From Legionella maceachernii (lineage in GTDB: Bacteria > Pseudomonadota > Gammaproteobacteria > Legionellales > Legionellaceae), in contig NZ_FUXJ01000012.1 of the NCBI RefSeq assembly GCF_900167045.1, forward strand, positions 57,768 to 121,767: a stretch of DNA of 64,000 nucleotides. Direction: 5' to 3'. Under the pieces are notes generated by a model, which worked only from the letters and a program-made list of their open reading frames with translations, ran no database searches and was not told the origin of the DNA. Each line of letters opens with the position of its first letter. Position 1 is the first letter of the stretch. Below, piece after piece: positions 9,808-18,880 of this stretch. The position numbers were made by a program, and so were the translations under genes.

Positions 9808-10125
9808 GTGAAATTAATCAACGCTTTTATTATGGCCCTTGTTTGTTTTTTCGGTTCCACTCAAAGTTTTGCTGCTAAGAAAATATTAACTTTAGGCCCA
9901 CCTCCTCGAGGGCTAGAGTGCCAAGAAATTTATGAAATAGCCTCTCCACCTAAGTCAACACAAGAGATTTTCAATTCAACCCAATCTATCTGTACGCAGA
10001 AAGGCGGATTAAATGTGCTCAGTGAAACCTATGGGGATTTAAGGCAGCCTCAAGGCGTCATTTTATCTTGTGTTGGAGATACCCCTAATAGAGTCGTTTT
10101 TGCCTGTTATTTCCCTGCAAATTAA
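9808..10125 (+). CDS. Small exported cysteine-containing protein, function unknown
   Basis: 105 residues from the GTG at 9808, chosen because AGGGAG lies seven bases upstream and the codon opens a clean signal peptide (VKLINAFIMALVCFFGSTQSFA, cleavage before AKK). The longer frame from 9721 has neither. The mature part has four cysteines, suggesting two disulfides in the periplasm. I do not recognise the family. Confidence 0.6.
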   Translation: MKLINAFIMALVCFFGSTQSFAAKKILTLGPPPRGLECQEIYEIASPPKSTQEIFNSTQSICTQKGGLNVLSETYGDLRQPQGVILSCVGDTPNRVVFACYFPAN

Positions 10126-10334
10126 GACTACTCTTTATTTCTGACTTCAGATTCAGCCGGGCGAGACTTCATTAATTGGTTTTTTCCTTTTAATAATCCG
10201 TGATTTCGAGAATTCGATGAAAAAGCTGTTAGAATAATTAAAGCTGCTTGTTAACTTCTATTGCCCACTGCAAATGAACCAGTCGTTAATTGAAAGCGTC
10301 CGCAAAAGTCATTGAAATATTGGAGCTAAATGTC

Positions 10335-11189
10335 ATGAACAATTCTGTATTAAACAAATACCAATCGGTTAATGAATCAGAATTGGGTAAAAAATCGGCT
10401 TACGATTCAACCTATAATCCTGATCGACTCTACCCTATTCCTCGAGCAGGCAAGCGGCAAGAAATCGGCATTGATCCAGCCAATCCTCCCTTTGTTGGTT
10501 TTGATTGCTGGAATCATTATGAAGTCTCTTGGCTCAATGAAAAAGGGAAACCGTTGGTTGGGATTGGTGAAATTTTTTATGATTGTAATTCACCGAAACT
10601 TATTGAATCCAAATCATTGAAGCTTTATTTTAACTCTTTCAATAATACCCGAATAAAAAACATTGATGCGTTAGAAAATACAATCAAAAAAGACTTAGAA
10701 GAACGTATCGAAGCTCCCGTTTTAGTTAAAATTTATCCTTTGGAGCAAGCTAAACAATCCTCTATTTCTTCAGCGCTTAAGGGCGAGTGCCTTGATCATC
10801 TCGATGTCGAATGTTCAATTTATTTAATTGAACCCGCATTTCTTAGTGTTGATGATATCGTGGTGGAAGAAGTTTTGTATTCTAACTTGCTCAAATCAAA
10901 TTGCTTAATCACCCATCAACCCGATTGGGGGAGTGTACAAATTGCTTACAAAGGGAAAAAGATTAATCGAGAAGGATTATTAAAATACCTTATTTCCTAT
11001 AGAAATCATAATGAGTTTCATGAACAATGCATTGAACGGATTTTTGTGGACATTATGAATTACTGCAAACCCGAGCAATTAACCGTTTATGGCCGTTACA
11101 CTCGACGAGGAGGATTAGATATTAATCCTTATCGAACAACGGGGAATACAGCATTTGATAAGGAAAATAACCGATTAGTTCGTCAGTAA
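10335..11189 (+). CDS. queF: NADPH-dependent 7-cyano-7-deazaguanine reductase (long QueF)
   Basis: 284 residues from the ATG at 10335, preceded by GGAG (10322-10325). The in-frame start at 10290 is not needed and adds residues absent from homologues. The protein reduces preQ0 to preQ1 in queuosine biosynthesis. Cys190 in LLKSNCLITHQPDW forms the thioimide and Asp197 is the proton donor; both fall at the same numbers as in E. coli QueF. The N-terminal half has the LIESKSLKLYFNSFN substrate motif, and the C-terminal half the EFHEQCIERIF and YTRRGGLDINP blocks. This is the two-domain (YqcD-like) form. No preQ1 riboswitch was seen upstream. Confidence 0.96.
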   Translation: MNNSVLNKYQSVNESELGKKSAYDSTYNPDRLYPIPRAGKRQEIGIDPANPPFVGFDCWNHYEVSWLNEKGKPLVGIGEIFYDCNSPKLIESKSLKLYFNSFNNTRIKNIDALENTIKKDLEERIEAPVLVKIYPLEQAKQSSISSALKGECLDHLDVECSIYLIEPAFLSVDDIVVEEVLYSNLLKSNCLITHQPDWGSVQIAYKGKKINREGLLKYLISYRNHNEFHEQCIERIFVDIMNYCKPEQLTVYGRYTRRGGLDINPYRTTGNTAFDKENNRLVRQ

Positions 11190-11250
11190 GAGATAAACCT
11201 CATGTAGCTATTTCCTCAGTAATATTCATTTTTTAATTGTGAGAAAGCAT

Positions 11251-11278
11251 ATATTTATTCCCGAGAGGGAATAAATAT
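11251..11278. repeat. Perfect 12-bp hairpin with GAGA loop
   Basis: ATATTTATTCCC (11251-11262), loop GAGA, GGGAATAAATAT (11267-11278). It can extend by a G-T pair. The GNRA-type loop would make it stable as RNA. It lies between queF and the next gene. There is no T-run on either side, so it is not a canonical intrinsic terminator; it may be an RNA processing element or a protein-binding site. Confidence 0.6.
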
Positions 11279-11373
11279 GGTGTTTCTGCCAAGAATTTTT
11301 GTCAGGTTCGAAAAAGAAATACTTCAATTCTTAGAAGATAAGCAAGCGCGATAAAATCCATAAATTAATCAAT

Positions 11374-12522
11374 TTGGCTAAAAAGAATCTATACTATGGA
11401 TTATCTTACCATGAGTTTATTTTTATGCCTGAAGTAGACGTAATTTTATCTAAAAAAGATAAAAAAGATAAAAAAGAACTCTTCCTTTGCTTAACAGATA
11501 GATCAATTCATTTTGAAAAAATTGACGACGCTGTTTGCACATTGAACGAAAATAATTACAGGCACTCTTCAAATAATCAATCGGAATCAAAAAACCCTCT
11601 TATTTCCGCAGAATGTGCTGTGTTCTCAGGAAATTTATTAAGGTTTATTCTAGGGGAGTTTCAACCTGAATATTACTTAACAATCAATTCAAACGATAAA
11701 AAAATTTATCGCGTGGGTACCGAAGTAAAAAATTACAAAGATTGGTGTGAAGTAATTCGTGTAGATAACACTCAAGAAGGCAGTTTGTTTTTACAATGGG
11801 ATAATGAAGGTGAACAGAACATTTTAAATTTAAAAATATGGGGTCTGACAGCCATGTTAGTCGCCTGTTATTTTGTCGGCGAAACCGATTGGGCTGATAC
11901 TAATTTTGGTTTCGCAAAAATTAATGATGGGTTTATTGTTGTAAGACTTGATCCAGGCTATAGCTTTAATTCATTCATTATTAACAATTGCACAGTTAAT
12001 CTAAGCGATTTTATGAATGATTTGCTGCTGAACTTCATTGGCAAAGAAATAGGAAATGAAAACCCAGAATGTGAATATTTATCTGAACTTATCGATTACG
12101 AGCGAGGAGAACTTCGCAATGCTACAGCTAAAACCGTGTTCTCCAACCCAGCTGAAATAGCATTTACTGTTCGAAGAATAGTGCAAATTGAAGCAGAAGA
12201 CTTACATCAAATAAAAGAATGTTCTTTTGTCAAAAGACATTATGATTTCGCAGATAAATTAATTGATCGATTACTTCAAAGACAGTATCTATTTAAACGA
12301 TTCCTTTGCCATCTCGATAGTGCACAGGTTCCTCCACTGGTGAGTGGAAATAAGACATCAGCACCAAATAATCCAAGCCAGGAAAATGCACCAAATAATA
12401 GCAAAATTTCTAACATCCCTTTTAATTTTTTTCCTAGCGACACAGGTCAAATTTCACATAAACGTAGAGAAGGTGATGCGTCCTTGAGCAATACTGAGCC
12501 TCCTAAGAAATGGAGAGGCTAA
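11374..12522 (+). CDS. Unknown protein with remote kinase-like core; effector candidate
   Basis: 382 residues from a TTG; the frame's only other plausible start is the ATG at 11425. Neither has a clear ribosome binding site. I see a possible atypical kinase layout: Glu80 in SAECAVFSG near a hydrophobic helix, then GETDWADTNFGF (residues 169-180; D172 or D175 with N177, like the catalytic D-x4-N loop), then VVRLDPGYSF (D193-P-G in the place of DFG). This order is that of PI3/4-kinase-like folds, but similarity is weak. The tail from about 325 is Asn/Ser/Pro-rich and ends in basic patches (HKRRE, PPKKWRG). A Lys/Asp repeat occurs at about residues 27-34. No signal peptide. Probably a secreted effector, by style only. 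Confidence 0.4.
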   Translation: MAKKNLYYGLSYHEFIFMPEVDVILSKKDKKDKKELFLCLTDRSIHFEKIDDAVCTLNENNYRHSSNNQSESKNPLISAECAVFSGNLLRFILGEFQPEYYLTINSNDKKIYRVGTEVKNYKDWCEVIRVDNTQEGSLFLQWDNEGEQNILNLKIWGLTAMLVACYFVGETDWADTNFGFAKINDGFIVVRLDPGYSFNSFIINNCTVNLSDFMNDLLLNFIGKEIGNENPECEYLSELIDYERGELRNATAKTVFSNPAEIAFTVRRIVQIEAEDLHQIKECSFVKRHYDFADKLIDRLLQRQYLFKRFLCHLDSAQVPPLVSGNKTSAPNNPSQENAPNNSKISNIPFNFFPSDTGQISHKRREGDASLSNTEPPKKWRG

Positions 12523-12571
12523 TGACTGTCTAGATGATGTGTTAGTTTAAGCTTATTCTTCCCGAAAACCG

Positions 12572-13558
12572 CTACTTGCTAACTGCAGACTGCCCAATCC
12601 AAATCTTCAATTTCTTAGCCAATCGGCCCTTTCCGCGCAACTGAAGTGATGCGGCTGGATCAATACTTTTGAGTAGGCGATATTCACCTAATACAGCATG
12701 AATAGGCCAACATTGCTGAATAAGGGCAATGATTTCAAACAAATGGCTTGGAGACTCCAAAGAAAGCCAATTTTTAAAGGATTTTTCTTGCAATTGCCTG
12801 TGTTGGCTCGCTGTCAATGACAAATTTTCTGTCACTCGATGCAAACAATCGACGAATGAAAAGAAAGGATGTGTAATGACGACTTCGCCTAAATCAATCA
12901 GCGTAGTTTGATGAGTATATGGATTAACCAGGATATTTTTATCATGAAAATCACCATGCCCAAACGTATCAGGAATTTTATATTGTGCTAATTGATCACA
13001 AATCGACAACAGCTTTTTCTTTAGGCTTTGCAATATTTTTAATTCATCAACCGTTAGACCCTCTTCAATTAATAACTGTTCTTCTGCAATCAATTCTTGG
13101 TAGAGCGTGGGCAATTTTTCCAAACGCCAATCAGGAACACCCAGACTAAAAAAGAGATTTATTTTATTGACTGCCATAAATTGGAGTGCGGTGTATTGCT
13201 GTATCGCATCAATGAATACCTGAGTCTTAAATCCTTGTTTAAAAAAACCATGTAAAGAGACACCTGCATCTTGCATCAAAAAACAATGGTCTTCCCTGTT
13301 GTGCGCTAAGACATGAGGAACATTGGCTTGAAATTGTTCTTTCAGTAGCTTGATGACGTTGACTTCCAACGACAAAGCCTGAGGTACTTTTTTTAAATAA
13401 ATGAAGCCTCGATTCGTTTGAAAACGACAAACGTGAGACCAAGCCGTTTCCAGAATTTTTTCAGGGATAGGATGGTCAACGCAATAGCCCAAATCGTCTA
13501 AAATTTTTATAGCCCAGTGGATATAAGGAAGAGTCATGTTTGGGAGATCTATGCTCAA
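12572..13558 (-). CDS. APH/choline-kinase-fold phosphotransferase
   Basis: 328 residues. The catalytic loop is HGDFHDKNIL (Asp203, Asn208), followed by the metal-binding Asp222 in LIDLGEV. This is the Brenner motif of aminoglycoside phosphotransferase-like small-molecule kinases. The glycine-rich loop region is not obvious. The family includes choline, homoserine, amino-sugar (AmgK) and fructosamine kinases, and the substrate cannot be chosen here. The TTG at 13558 follows GGAAG; an ATG at 13537 is the alternative. It converges on the preceding gene and is divergent from fabF. Confidence 0.7.
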   Translation of the reverse strand: MSIDLPNMTLPYIHWAIKILDDLGYCVDHPIPEKILETAWSHVCRFQTNRGFIYLKKVPQALSLEVNVIKLLKEQFQANVPHVLAHNREDHCFLMQDAGVSLHGFFKQGFKTQVFIDAIQQYTALQFMAVNKINLFFSLGVPDWRLEKLPTLYQELIAEEQLLIEEGLTVDELKILQSLKKKLLSICDQLAQYKIPDTFGHGDFHDKNILVNPYTHQTTLIDLGEVVITHPFFSFVDCLHRVTENLSLTASQHRQLQEKSFKNWLSLESPSHLFEIIALIQQCWPIHAVLGEYRLLKSIDPAASLQLRGKGRLAKKLKIWIGQSAVSK

Positions 13559-13758
13559 GAAACTTCCAATTTAGCACACCTTTTTAATTGAGCAAAAATC
13601 AAAGATAGATTAATGTTGGAGGGGGCAGAAGGGCACTGCTATTCAATGATGAGTATGCCTGTCTATGTCCTGCGACGTAGCTAGGATCAAAAGCCCTAAC
13701 TTAATGCAGAGGGAGCGGAGTGCACCCAATAACCGAGTAGAAATAAACGGAGTGAAAA

Positions 13759-14997
13759 TTGAGTAGACAACGAGTAGCAATTACAGGCATCGGAATGGTT
13801 ACGCCACTTGGATTGACCGCTGAAGAAACTTGGAAAAATATTTTAGCAGGCAAAAGCGGCGTGCATAAAATTACTGAGTTTAATGTAACCGATTACTCCA
13901 CTCAAATATGGGCCAAGGTGAAGAATTTTAATATTGAAAACTACGTTTCCGCTAAAGATAGCCGTAAAATGGATTTGTTTACTCAATACGGTATAGCAGC
14001 TGCCGAAGAAGCCATGATTGATTCTGGTTTAGTGATTGATGAGCCTCTGTCTTTGCGGGCTGGAGTCGCTGTGGGTTCAGGCATTGGTGGTATAGACACC
14101 ATTACTGCTAATTTTGAAAAGTTGCTGCAGGGTGGTCCACGTAAAGTTTCTCCTTTTTTTATCCCAGCTGGCATCATCAATATGGTTGCAGGCCAAATTT
14201 CAATTAAGCATCAACTCAAAGGCCCTAATATTTCTGTGGTGACCGCATGTACGACGGGAGCACATAATATAGGTCTTGGCGCACGCCTAATAGCGAGTGG
14301 CGATGCAGATGTCATGCTTTGTGGGGGCGCAGAAATGACATGCACCCCCCTTTGTCTCGCTGGATTTGCTGCAGTAAGAGCTTTATCAAAACGCAATGAT
14401 GAACCTGAAAAAGCCTCCCGTCCCTGGGATAAAGATCGAGACGGCTTTGTCATGGGAGAGGGTGCCGGTACTCTTGTTCTTGAATCTTATGAGCATGCAA
14501 AAGCACGTGGTGCCAAGATCTATGCCGAATTAGTCGGCTTTGGAATGTCTGGCGATGCTTTCCATATCACCGCCCCTGACGAAGACGCTGACGGTGCTTC
14601 CCGCTCCATGCTTAACGCCCTTCGTGACGCGCAAATTGAGCCTCATTTAATTGATTACATTAATGCGCATGGCACCTCAACTTATTTAAATGACTTAAAT
14701 GAGACAATTGCAGTCAAGCGGGTTTTCGGTACACACGCTTATAAGTTAGCAATGAGCTCGACTAAATCCATGACAGGGCACTTAATTGGTGCGGCTGGAG
14801 CGGTAGAGGCTATTTTTTCAATCTTATCAATACGCGATCAAGTAGCCCCTCCTACTATCAATCTTGATAATCCCGACGAGGCTTGTGATTTGAACTACGT
14901 GCCTCATCAACCTCAAGAAAGACGAATTGAGTATGTTTTGAGTAATTCGCTAGGGTTTGGTGGAACAAATGGGAGTTTGGTGTTTAAAAAAGTGTAG
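13759..14997 (+). CDS. fabF: 3-oxoacyl-ACP synthase II (FabF-type)
   Basis: 412 residues, the normal FabF length. The Cys-His-His triad is complete: Cys164 (TACTTGAHN), His304 (INAHGTST) and His341 ([10 protein letters not shown]), each one residue beyond the E. coli numbering. It condenses malonyl-ACP with acyl-ACP in fatty-acid elongation. The start is a TTG preceded by GGAG (13749-13752). There is no acpP, fabG or fabD next to it, so it is probably a second, stand-alone FabF paralogue rather than the copy of the fab cluster. Confidence 0.93.
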   Translation: MSRQRVAITGIGMVTPLGLTAEETWKNILAGKSGVHKITEFNVTDYSTQIWAKVKNFNIENYVSAKDSRKMDLFTQYGIAAAEEAMIDSGLVIDEPLSLRAGVAVGSGIGGIDTITANFEKLLQGGPRKVSPFFIPAGIINMVAGQISIKHQLKGPNISVVTACTTGAHNIGLGARLIASGDADVMLCGGAEMTCTPLCLAGFAAVRALSKRNDEPEKASRPWDKDRDGFVMGEGAGTLVLESYEHAKARGAKIYAELVGFGMSGDAFHITAPDEDADGASRSMLNALRDAQIEPHLIDYINAHGTSTYLNDLNETIAVKRVFGTHAYKLAMSSTKSMTGHLIGAAGAVEAIFSILSIRDQVAPPTINLDNPDEACDLNYVPHQPQERRIEYVLSNSLGFGGTNGSLVFKKV

Positions 14998-15311
14998 TTA
15001 GGTGAATATAGGAATTAGTGGGACTTACGACCGAACTCTTATGTACAGGTGGATGTCGGATAATGAGCGTTAGGCGTCTTCATCTAAGTGAAGCTGGCAC
15101 ACGGCTTATTAGTGCTGACCTCCCTTCTGAGATTGTAAGTTGTGTAAGCCCAGCTAATTCTCTAACTTATAATTTAATGCAGGAAAAGATTTTTTTCAAT
15201 GCATTTTGTTATTTTTTTACACATTTATTACCGCTTTTTTCTTTGCTGTATTTAAATGTTTTGAGACATGATACTTTATAAGGTGTCAATAGAGTACTAA
15301 GGAGGGTTTCG
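14998..15311. other. 314-bp gap, no supported gene
   Basis: An 87-codon frame (15018-15281) is present but has no ribosome binding site, no recognisable motif and a composition like non-coding AT-rich DNA. A small hairpin (CTTCA-TCTAAG-TGAAG) occurs near 15079-15094. The 3' end carries the GGAGG-type ribosome binding site of the cupin gene. Confidence 0.4.
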
Positions 15312-15767
15312 ATGAACAGCGTTAAATTACTACTAATTTCATTATTGCTGTTTAGTATTAGTGGGGTGTCTCTAGCCAACGATAACAATCAATCTAATGC
15401 GGTGGTAATTCCCCAGATTTTTGAGAAAGCCAAGCAAAATGATAATTGGAAACTTGCTTTTTTAACTGCAAAAAATGCTCAAATTGTTTTCATGAACGTT
15501 TCACCTGCTACTAACCCAAATAACGAAATTGGCAAAGAAACCCATCCATTTGATCAAATTATTTTTATAGCTAAAGGCCAAGGTAAAGCAATCTTGAACG
15601 GCAAAAGCATCATGATTAATCCAGGTGATATTGTTTTTATTCCGCAAGGAGTTGAGCATAATGTTGTTAATCTAAGCACTAAGAATCCACTTAAAATTCT
15701 TAGCGTTTATTCGTCAACTGACATTCCTGCAAACTCAACCTATAAGACCAAAGCAGATACTCAATGA
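15312..15767 (+). CDS. Exported single-domain cupin protein
   Basis: 151 residues. A signal peptide (NSVKLLLISLLLFSISGVSLA, cleavage before NDNN) is followed by one cupin barrel: motif 1 as ETHPFDQIIFIAKGQGKAIL and motif 2 as INPGDIVFIPQGVEHNVVN. Motif 1 retains one His and motif 2 keeps the H of GVEH, so metal binding is possible but reduced. A strong AAGGAGGG precedes the ATG. A periplasmic cupin may be a small-molecule binder or enzyme; activity not predictable. Confidence 0.75.
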   Translation: MNSVKLLLISLLLFSISGVSLANDNNQSNAVVIPQIFEKAKQNDNWKLAFLTAKNAQIVFMNVSPATNPNNEIGKETHPFDQIIFIAKGQGKAILNGKSIMINPGDIVFIPQGVEHNVVNLSTKNPLKILSVYSSTDIPANSTYKTKADTQ

Positions 15768-15776
15768 GAGAATAAG

Positions 15777-15800
15777 GCGGATTCAATTTAGCGAATCCGC
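15777..15800 (+). terminator. Hairpin after the cupin gene
   Basis: GCGGATTC (15777-15784) pairs perfectly with GAATCCGC (15793-15800) around an 8-base loop, ten bases after the stop codon. No T-run follows, so termination would be weak or Rho-assisted. Confidence 0.4.
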
Positions 15801-15820
15801 AACCGCACAACCCATTTATT

Positions 15821-15849
15821 TTCAGATTTAGATCAATAAGTAGTATAAT
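15821..15849 (+). promoter_or_regulatory. Sigma70-like promoter before a decayed gene
   Basis: TTCAGA (15821-15826), 17-bp spacer, TATAAT (15844-15849). It lies just upstream of the broken frame at 15860-16196, suggesting the remnant once was, and may still be, transcribed. Confidence 0.45.
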
Positions 15850-15859
15850 TACGCTGTAG

Positions 15860-16196
15860 AAAGGTGTAATTAGGGATATTGATGCGCTCCACTATGATGT
15901 TATTTCTTACAAATACGCGCCATTTTATGCTGAGCGCGATCCAAGAAATGTCGTTAATATAGACCCAGGTGAAGGCCACGGTATTTTTACTTCAGGCATG
16001 ACAGAATGCGTGTCATTTGCCTTTCATGAAACGTTTAGAAGTATTGCATTACGACAAAGATTTTTCTCAAGTCAAAGCAATGCCTTTCAAATTGGAAAAA
16101 GAGAATTTTCCTCTTGATGAAACTGCTCAAAGTGATCAGGATTCTTCATCAATCAATTCTGAATCCTCTGATTCCGAATCTCCTAATGGCCCCTAA
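15860..16196 (+). pseudogene. Frame-disrupted gene remnant, possible cysteine-deamidase-like core
   Basis: Two coding-like pieces occupy different frames. Frame A (from 15860) reads IDALHYDVISYKYAPFY and later DPGEGHGIFTSGMTECVSF. Frame B takes over near 16026 as MKRLEVLHYDKDFSQVKAMPF and ends in a Ser/Asp/Glu tail at a TAA at 16194-16196. An ATG with TAGGGA upstream (15882) is in frame B and soon hits a stop in that frame. At least one frameshift near the start and one near 16025 would be needed to read a whole protein. GIFTSGMTEC vaguely recalls the catalytic Cys segment of CheD/CNF-type deamidases. This is weak. Confidence 0.5.
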
Positions 16197-16240
16197 AGAG
16201 CCATTTTACCTCATCTTGTAAGCAAAAATTCGTGAATCTC

Positions 16241-17419
16241 TCAAAAATACTTATTCTTCACCATGAGTAATAAAGGAATAGCCAATAATTGAATCATCAC
16301 TGAAAAAATAACAAGTGCCAGCACTGAGATATCGTAAAGCATGCCCATGGATGCACTTCCTAAAAACCAAAAAACACCAAATCCGGTGTTGAAAATACCA
16401 TAAGCAGAGGCGCGTTGCTCTTTGGGTATCATTTTGGCAACAATGGCACGCATGAGAGATTCATGCGCACCAACGCCAATGCTCCATAAAATAACGCCTA
16501 ATAAGGCTAGACTGAAATTTCCCAGAAACACAAAAGGTGCAAACAGACAGGAAATCAAGCTGATAACAATTAAAACACTAAAGCCTTTGCGATCATAAAG
16601 ATGCCCGAGTAACGGTGCACTCATGGTATTAGCCCCCATGGCAATTGAATAAGCAATCGGAATCCAAATGAGTGATAAAAGTCCAGTTTTTTGAAAATGA
16701 TAAGCCATTAATGGAAAATCAGCATACCCTGCTGCAATTAACGCGGCCCCAGTTAAGTAAAGCCAAAAAGCGGCACTCATCGTTGAGGTTTGCAAATGAC
16801 TTTGCTCTATTTCCAAATCTTGTGGTCGGGGATAAAGCCATCGTGCAAACAGTAAAGTGATTAAAGCCAGCAAAGCAGGAATCAATAGAATTGCAAAACT
16901 GAATTGATACCCTTCTTTAAAATAAAGAGCGATTGCAATGAGGAGAGGCCCCACCATTCCCCCAATTTGATCAAGCGCTTCATGTAAACCAAACGCCCAC
17001 CCCATGCCCACGTGATTTCCTGCGTGAGATAACATGGCGTCTCGAGCAGGAGCACGTATCGCTTTGCCTACACGCTCTACGAGTATCAGAATCGCAGCAA
17101 CCCACCAATGCCCTACCAATGCCAGCAAAGGAACCGCTATTAAGTTACACGTATACCCTAGGATAGTGATGGTCCAATATTTTTTTGTTCGATCAGCAAG
17201 ATAGCCTGAAGTGATACGTAAGACATACCCAAGTAATTCCCCTAATCCAGAGACAAAGCCCACGATGGCCGCATTAGCGCCTAATAACGCCAAATAAGGC
17301 CCAATAATGCTACGTGCTCCTTCGTAAGTCATGTCCGCAAATAGGCTGACAACGCCTAAAAGGAGAATAAACTTAAATGCTTTTTTACAGGGAAGATCTG
17401 CTTTGTGTTTGAGATTCAT
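16241..17419 (-). CDS. MFS transporter
   Basis: 392 residues with twelve predicted membrane segments. The loop after segment 2 has SGYLADRTKKYW, a variant of MFS motif A. The stretch after segment 4 holds ERVGKAIRAPARDAML, which is seen in a group of bacterial MFS proteins annotated only as permeases. Substrate unknown. No clear ribosome binding site precedes the ATG at 17419. It appears monocistronic. Confidence 0.75.
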   Translation of the reverse strand: MNLKHKADLPCKKAFKFILLLGVVSLFADMTYEGARSIIGPYLALLGANAAIVGFVSGLGELLGYVLRITSGYLADRTKKYWTITILGYTCNLIAVPLLALVGHWWVAAILILVERVGKAIRAPARDAMLSHAGNHVGMGWAFGLHEALDQIGGMVGPLLIAIALYFKEGYQFSFAILLIPALLALITLLFARWLYPRPQDLEIEQSHLQTSTMSAAFWLYLTGAALIAAGYADFPLMAYHFQKTGLLSLIWIPIAYSIAMGANTMSAPLLGHLYDRKGFSVLIVISLISCLFAPFVFLGNFSLALLGVILWSIGVGAHESLMRAIVAKMIPKEQRASAYGIFNTGFGVFWFLGSASMGMLYDISVLALVIFSVMIQLLAIPLLLMVKNKYF

Positions 17420-17542
17420 GAAAATAAGGCATGGATTTCTTTAGGCTCATCATCACTGACTGGGTATAAATGTGAATCCATTTTCTTATTTCTCCTTGTA
17501 ACAACGTAACTCATTGACAATATAATTTTTATGCGACGTGCG

Positions 17543-17737
17543 TTAGTCTTCGTAAGCTTTTTGAAACTTTCTCACGATTTTATTAGTGGTATTATCAATG
17601 ATTTCTCCGTGGACATCTCCGAAATTTCCATTGGCTTGCAATACCATCCACGCATAGAGTTGATCAATGTCATCCCCCTCTTTCGTTGCAATTTTTTCTT
17701 CATTGCAATAGGCATTCGCAGTGTACTGTTTTCCCAT
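17543..17737 (-). CDS. Small acidic conserved-looking protein, unknown
   Basis: 64 residues. It is supported mainly by a very strong ribosome binding site (AGGAGGGATAAC before the ATG at 17737) and by plausible soluble composition. An equally long frame on the other strand lacks a ribosome binding site and is taken as its shadow. No signal peptide or membrane segment. No family recognised. Confidence 0.6.
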   Translation of the reverse strand: MGKQYTANAYCNEEKIATKEGDDIDQLYAWMVLQANGNFGDVHGEIIDNTTNKIVRKFQKAYED

Positions 17738-17858
17738 GTTATCCCTCCTTTCTAAAGGGGCTTACTACAAGTCTAGCTAGTTTAAGCGAATTTGCTACCT
17801 CTTTTTAAGGCGGAGAGCTCCGATTTCGCTATAATTAAGCAATATCGCCTAAAGGAAA

Positions 17859-18674
17859 ATGATTGTGCAGAAAAATGAGCATTATGATTTTGAAATACCC
17901 GAAGAAGGATTAGACTACGATATTCTTGATCTCACCTTTAATCCAACAACTCAATCTTTTATCGAAGCGCATGGCATTCAACCCGGAATGCGCCTCTTGG
18001 ATGTAGGCAGCGGCTCAGGAGTAATGACGCATTATCTTGCTCTTCAAGTGGGTGATCAGGGGCATGTACTGTCGATCGACAACAGCACTGAACAATTGGC
18101 GCGCGCAGAGCGCTATTGTCAACAACACGGGGATAAGAATGTCACTTTTAAACCACTTTCTGTCTATGATCTTGATTCCTATCCTGAGACCTTTGATTTA
18201 ATTTACTGTCGTTTTGTTCTGCATCATCTACACAGCCCAAGACTAGCCATTCGCTTATTTTATGAAGCCTTAAATAAAGGTGGAATTTACATCGCTGAAG
18301 AAGGAATTATAAGTGCTGCATTTTCCTACCCACCCTCTCCAGCCTGGCAGTACAATCGTGGCCCTATTCTTTCTCCAGATAAAGAGCAGGACGGTTCCGA
18401 GCGAGACGGTGAATTCGGCATGAAACTCTTTTATTGGATGAAAAAATCAGGCTTCACTATACAAGACACAAAGCTCATTCAACCCGTCCTCGTCACTTCT
18501 GAGCAAAAAAAGAAATTAGTTAATGGGCACGATGCATTTAAAAAAACAGCGCTCCTTCAAGGTAAAAGTGAAGCCGAATGGGAGAGGGAACGACAAGAAT
18601 TAATTCGTCTCGCTAAGGATGACTTTTCCATTGTGGGTTTTTATCAATCTTGCCAAGTATGCGGGGTTAAATAA
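17859..18674 (+). CDS. Class I SAM-dependent methyltransferase
   Basis: 271 residues. Motif I is LLDVGSGSG (residues 47-55), followed by VLSIDNS (acidic residue for the ribose hydroxyls) and a motif IV-like FDLIYCRFVLHHLHS. This is the UbiE/COQ5-like small-molecule methyltransferase layout. AAGGAA precedes the ATG. The C-terminal third is unusual for UbiE proteins. Substrate unknown; isolated gene. Confidence 0.75.
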   Translation: MIVQKNEHYDFEIPEEGLDYDILDLTFNPTTQSFIEAHGIQPGMRLLDVGSGSGVMTHYLALQVGDQGHVLSIDNSTEQLARAERYCQQHGDKNVTFKPLSVYDLDSYPETFDLIYCRFVLHHLHSPRLAIRLFYEALNKGGIYIAEEGIISAAFSYPPSPAWQYNRGPILSPDKEQDGSERDGEFGMKLFYWMKKSGFTIQDTKLIQPVLVTSEQKKKLVNGHDAFKKTALLQGKSEAEWERERQELIRLAKDDFSIVGFYQSCQVCGVK

Positions 18675-18880
18675 AACATAAACTACTTCCTTTTTATTCC
18701 TAAGTCTCGTGCCCAAATGGAAGCTCAACTACCCATCGTGGTACTTACTGAGCGCTTTGACAATTCGCAGCAGTTTAAACCTCTTTTCGACTTTAAAATG
18801 ACATGTCAGTTTTATTGCATTAAGATCTAATCAGTATCGACTCAATGATAAAACGGTAAACCCCAAAGATGAACTCATTC

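Noticed and set aside
10126..10334. preQ1 riboswitch before queF
   Set aside because: No hairpin plus A-rich tail that could form the short preQ1 pseudoknot was seen near the ribosome binding site.
15018..15281. 87-codon frame between fabF and the cupin gene
   Set aside because: No ribosome binding site, signal peptide or motif; composition drifts into AT-rich non-coding sequence.
17531..17755. 74-codon plus-strand frame
   Set aside because: It is antisense to the 64-residue gene that has a strong ribosome binding site; the plus-strand frame has none.
18720..18833. 37-codon frame (MEAQLPIVVL...) before rdgB
   Set aside because: No ribosome binding site and no recognisable domain; could be a gene remnant but unsupported.
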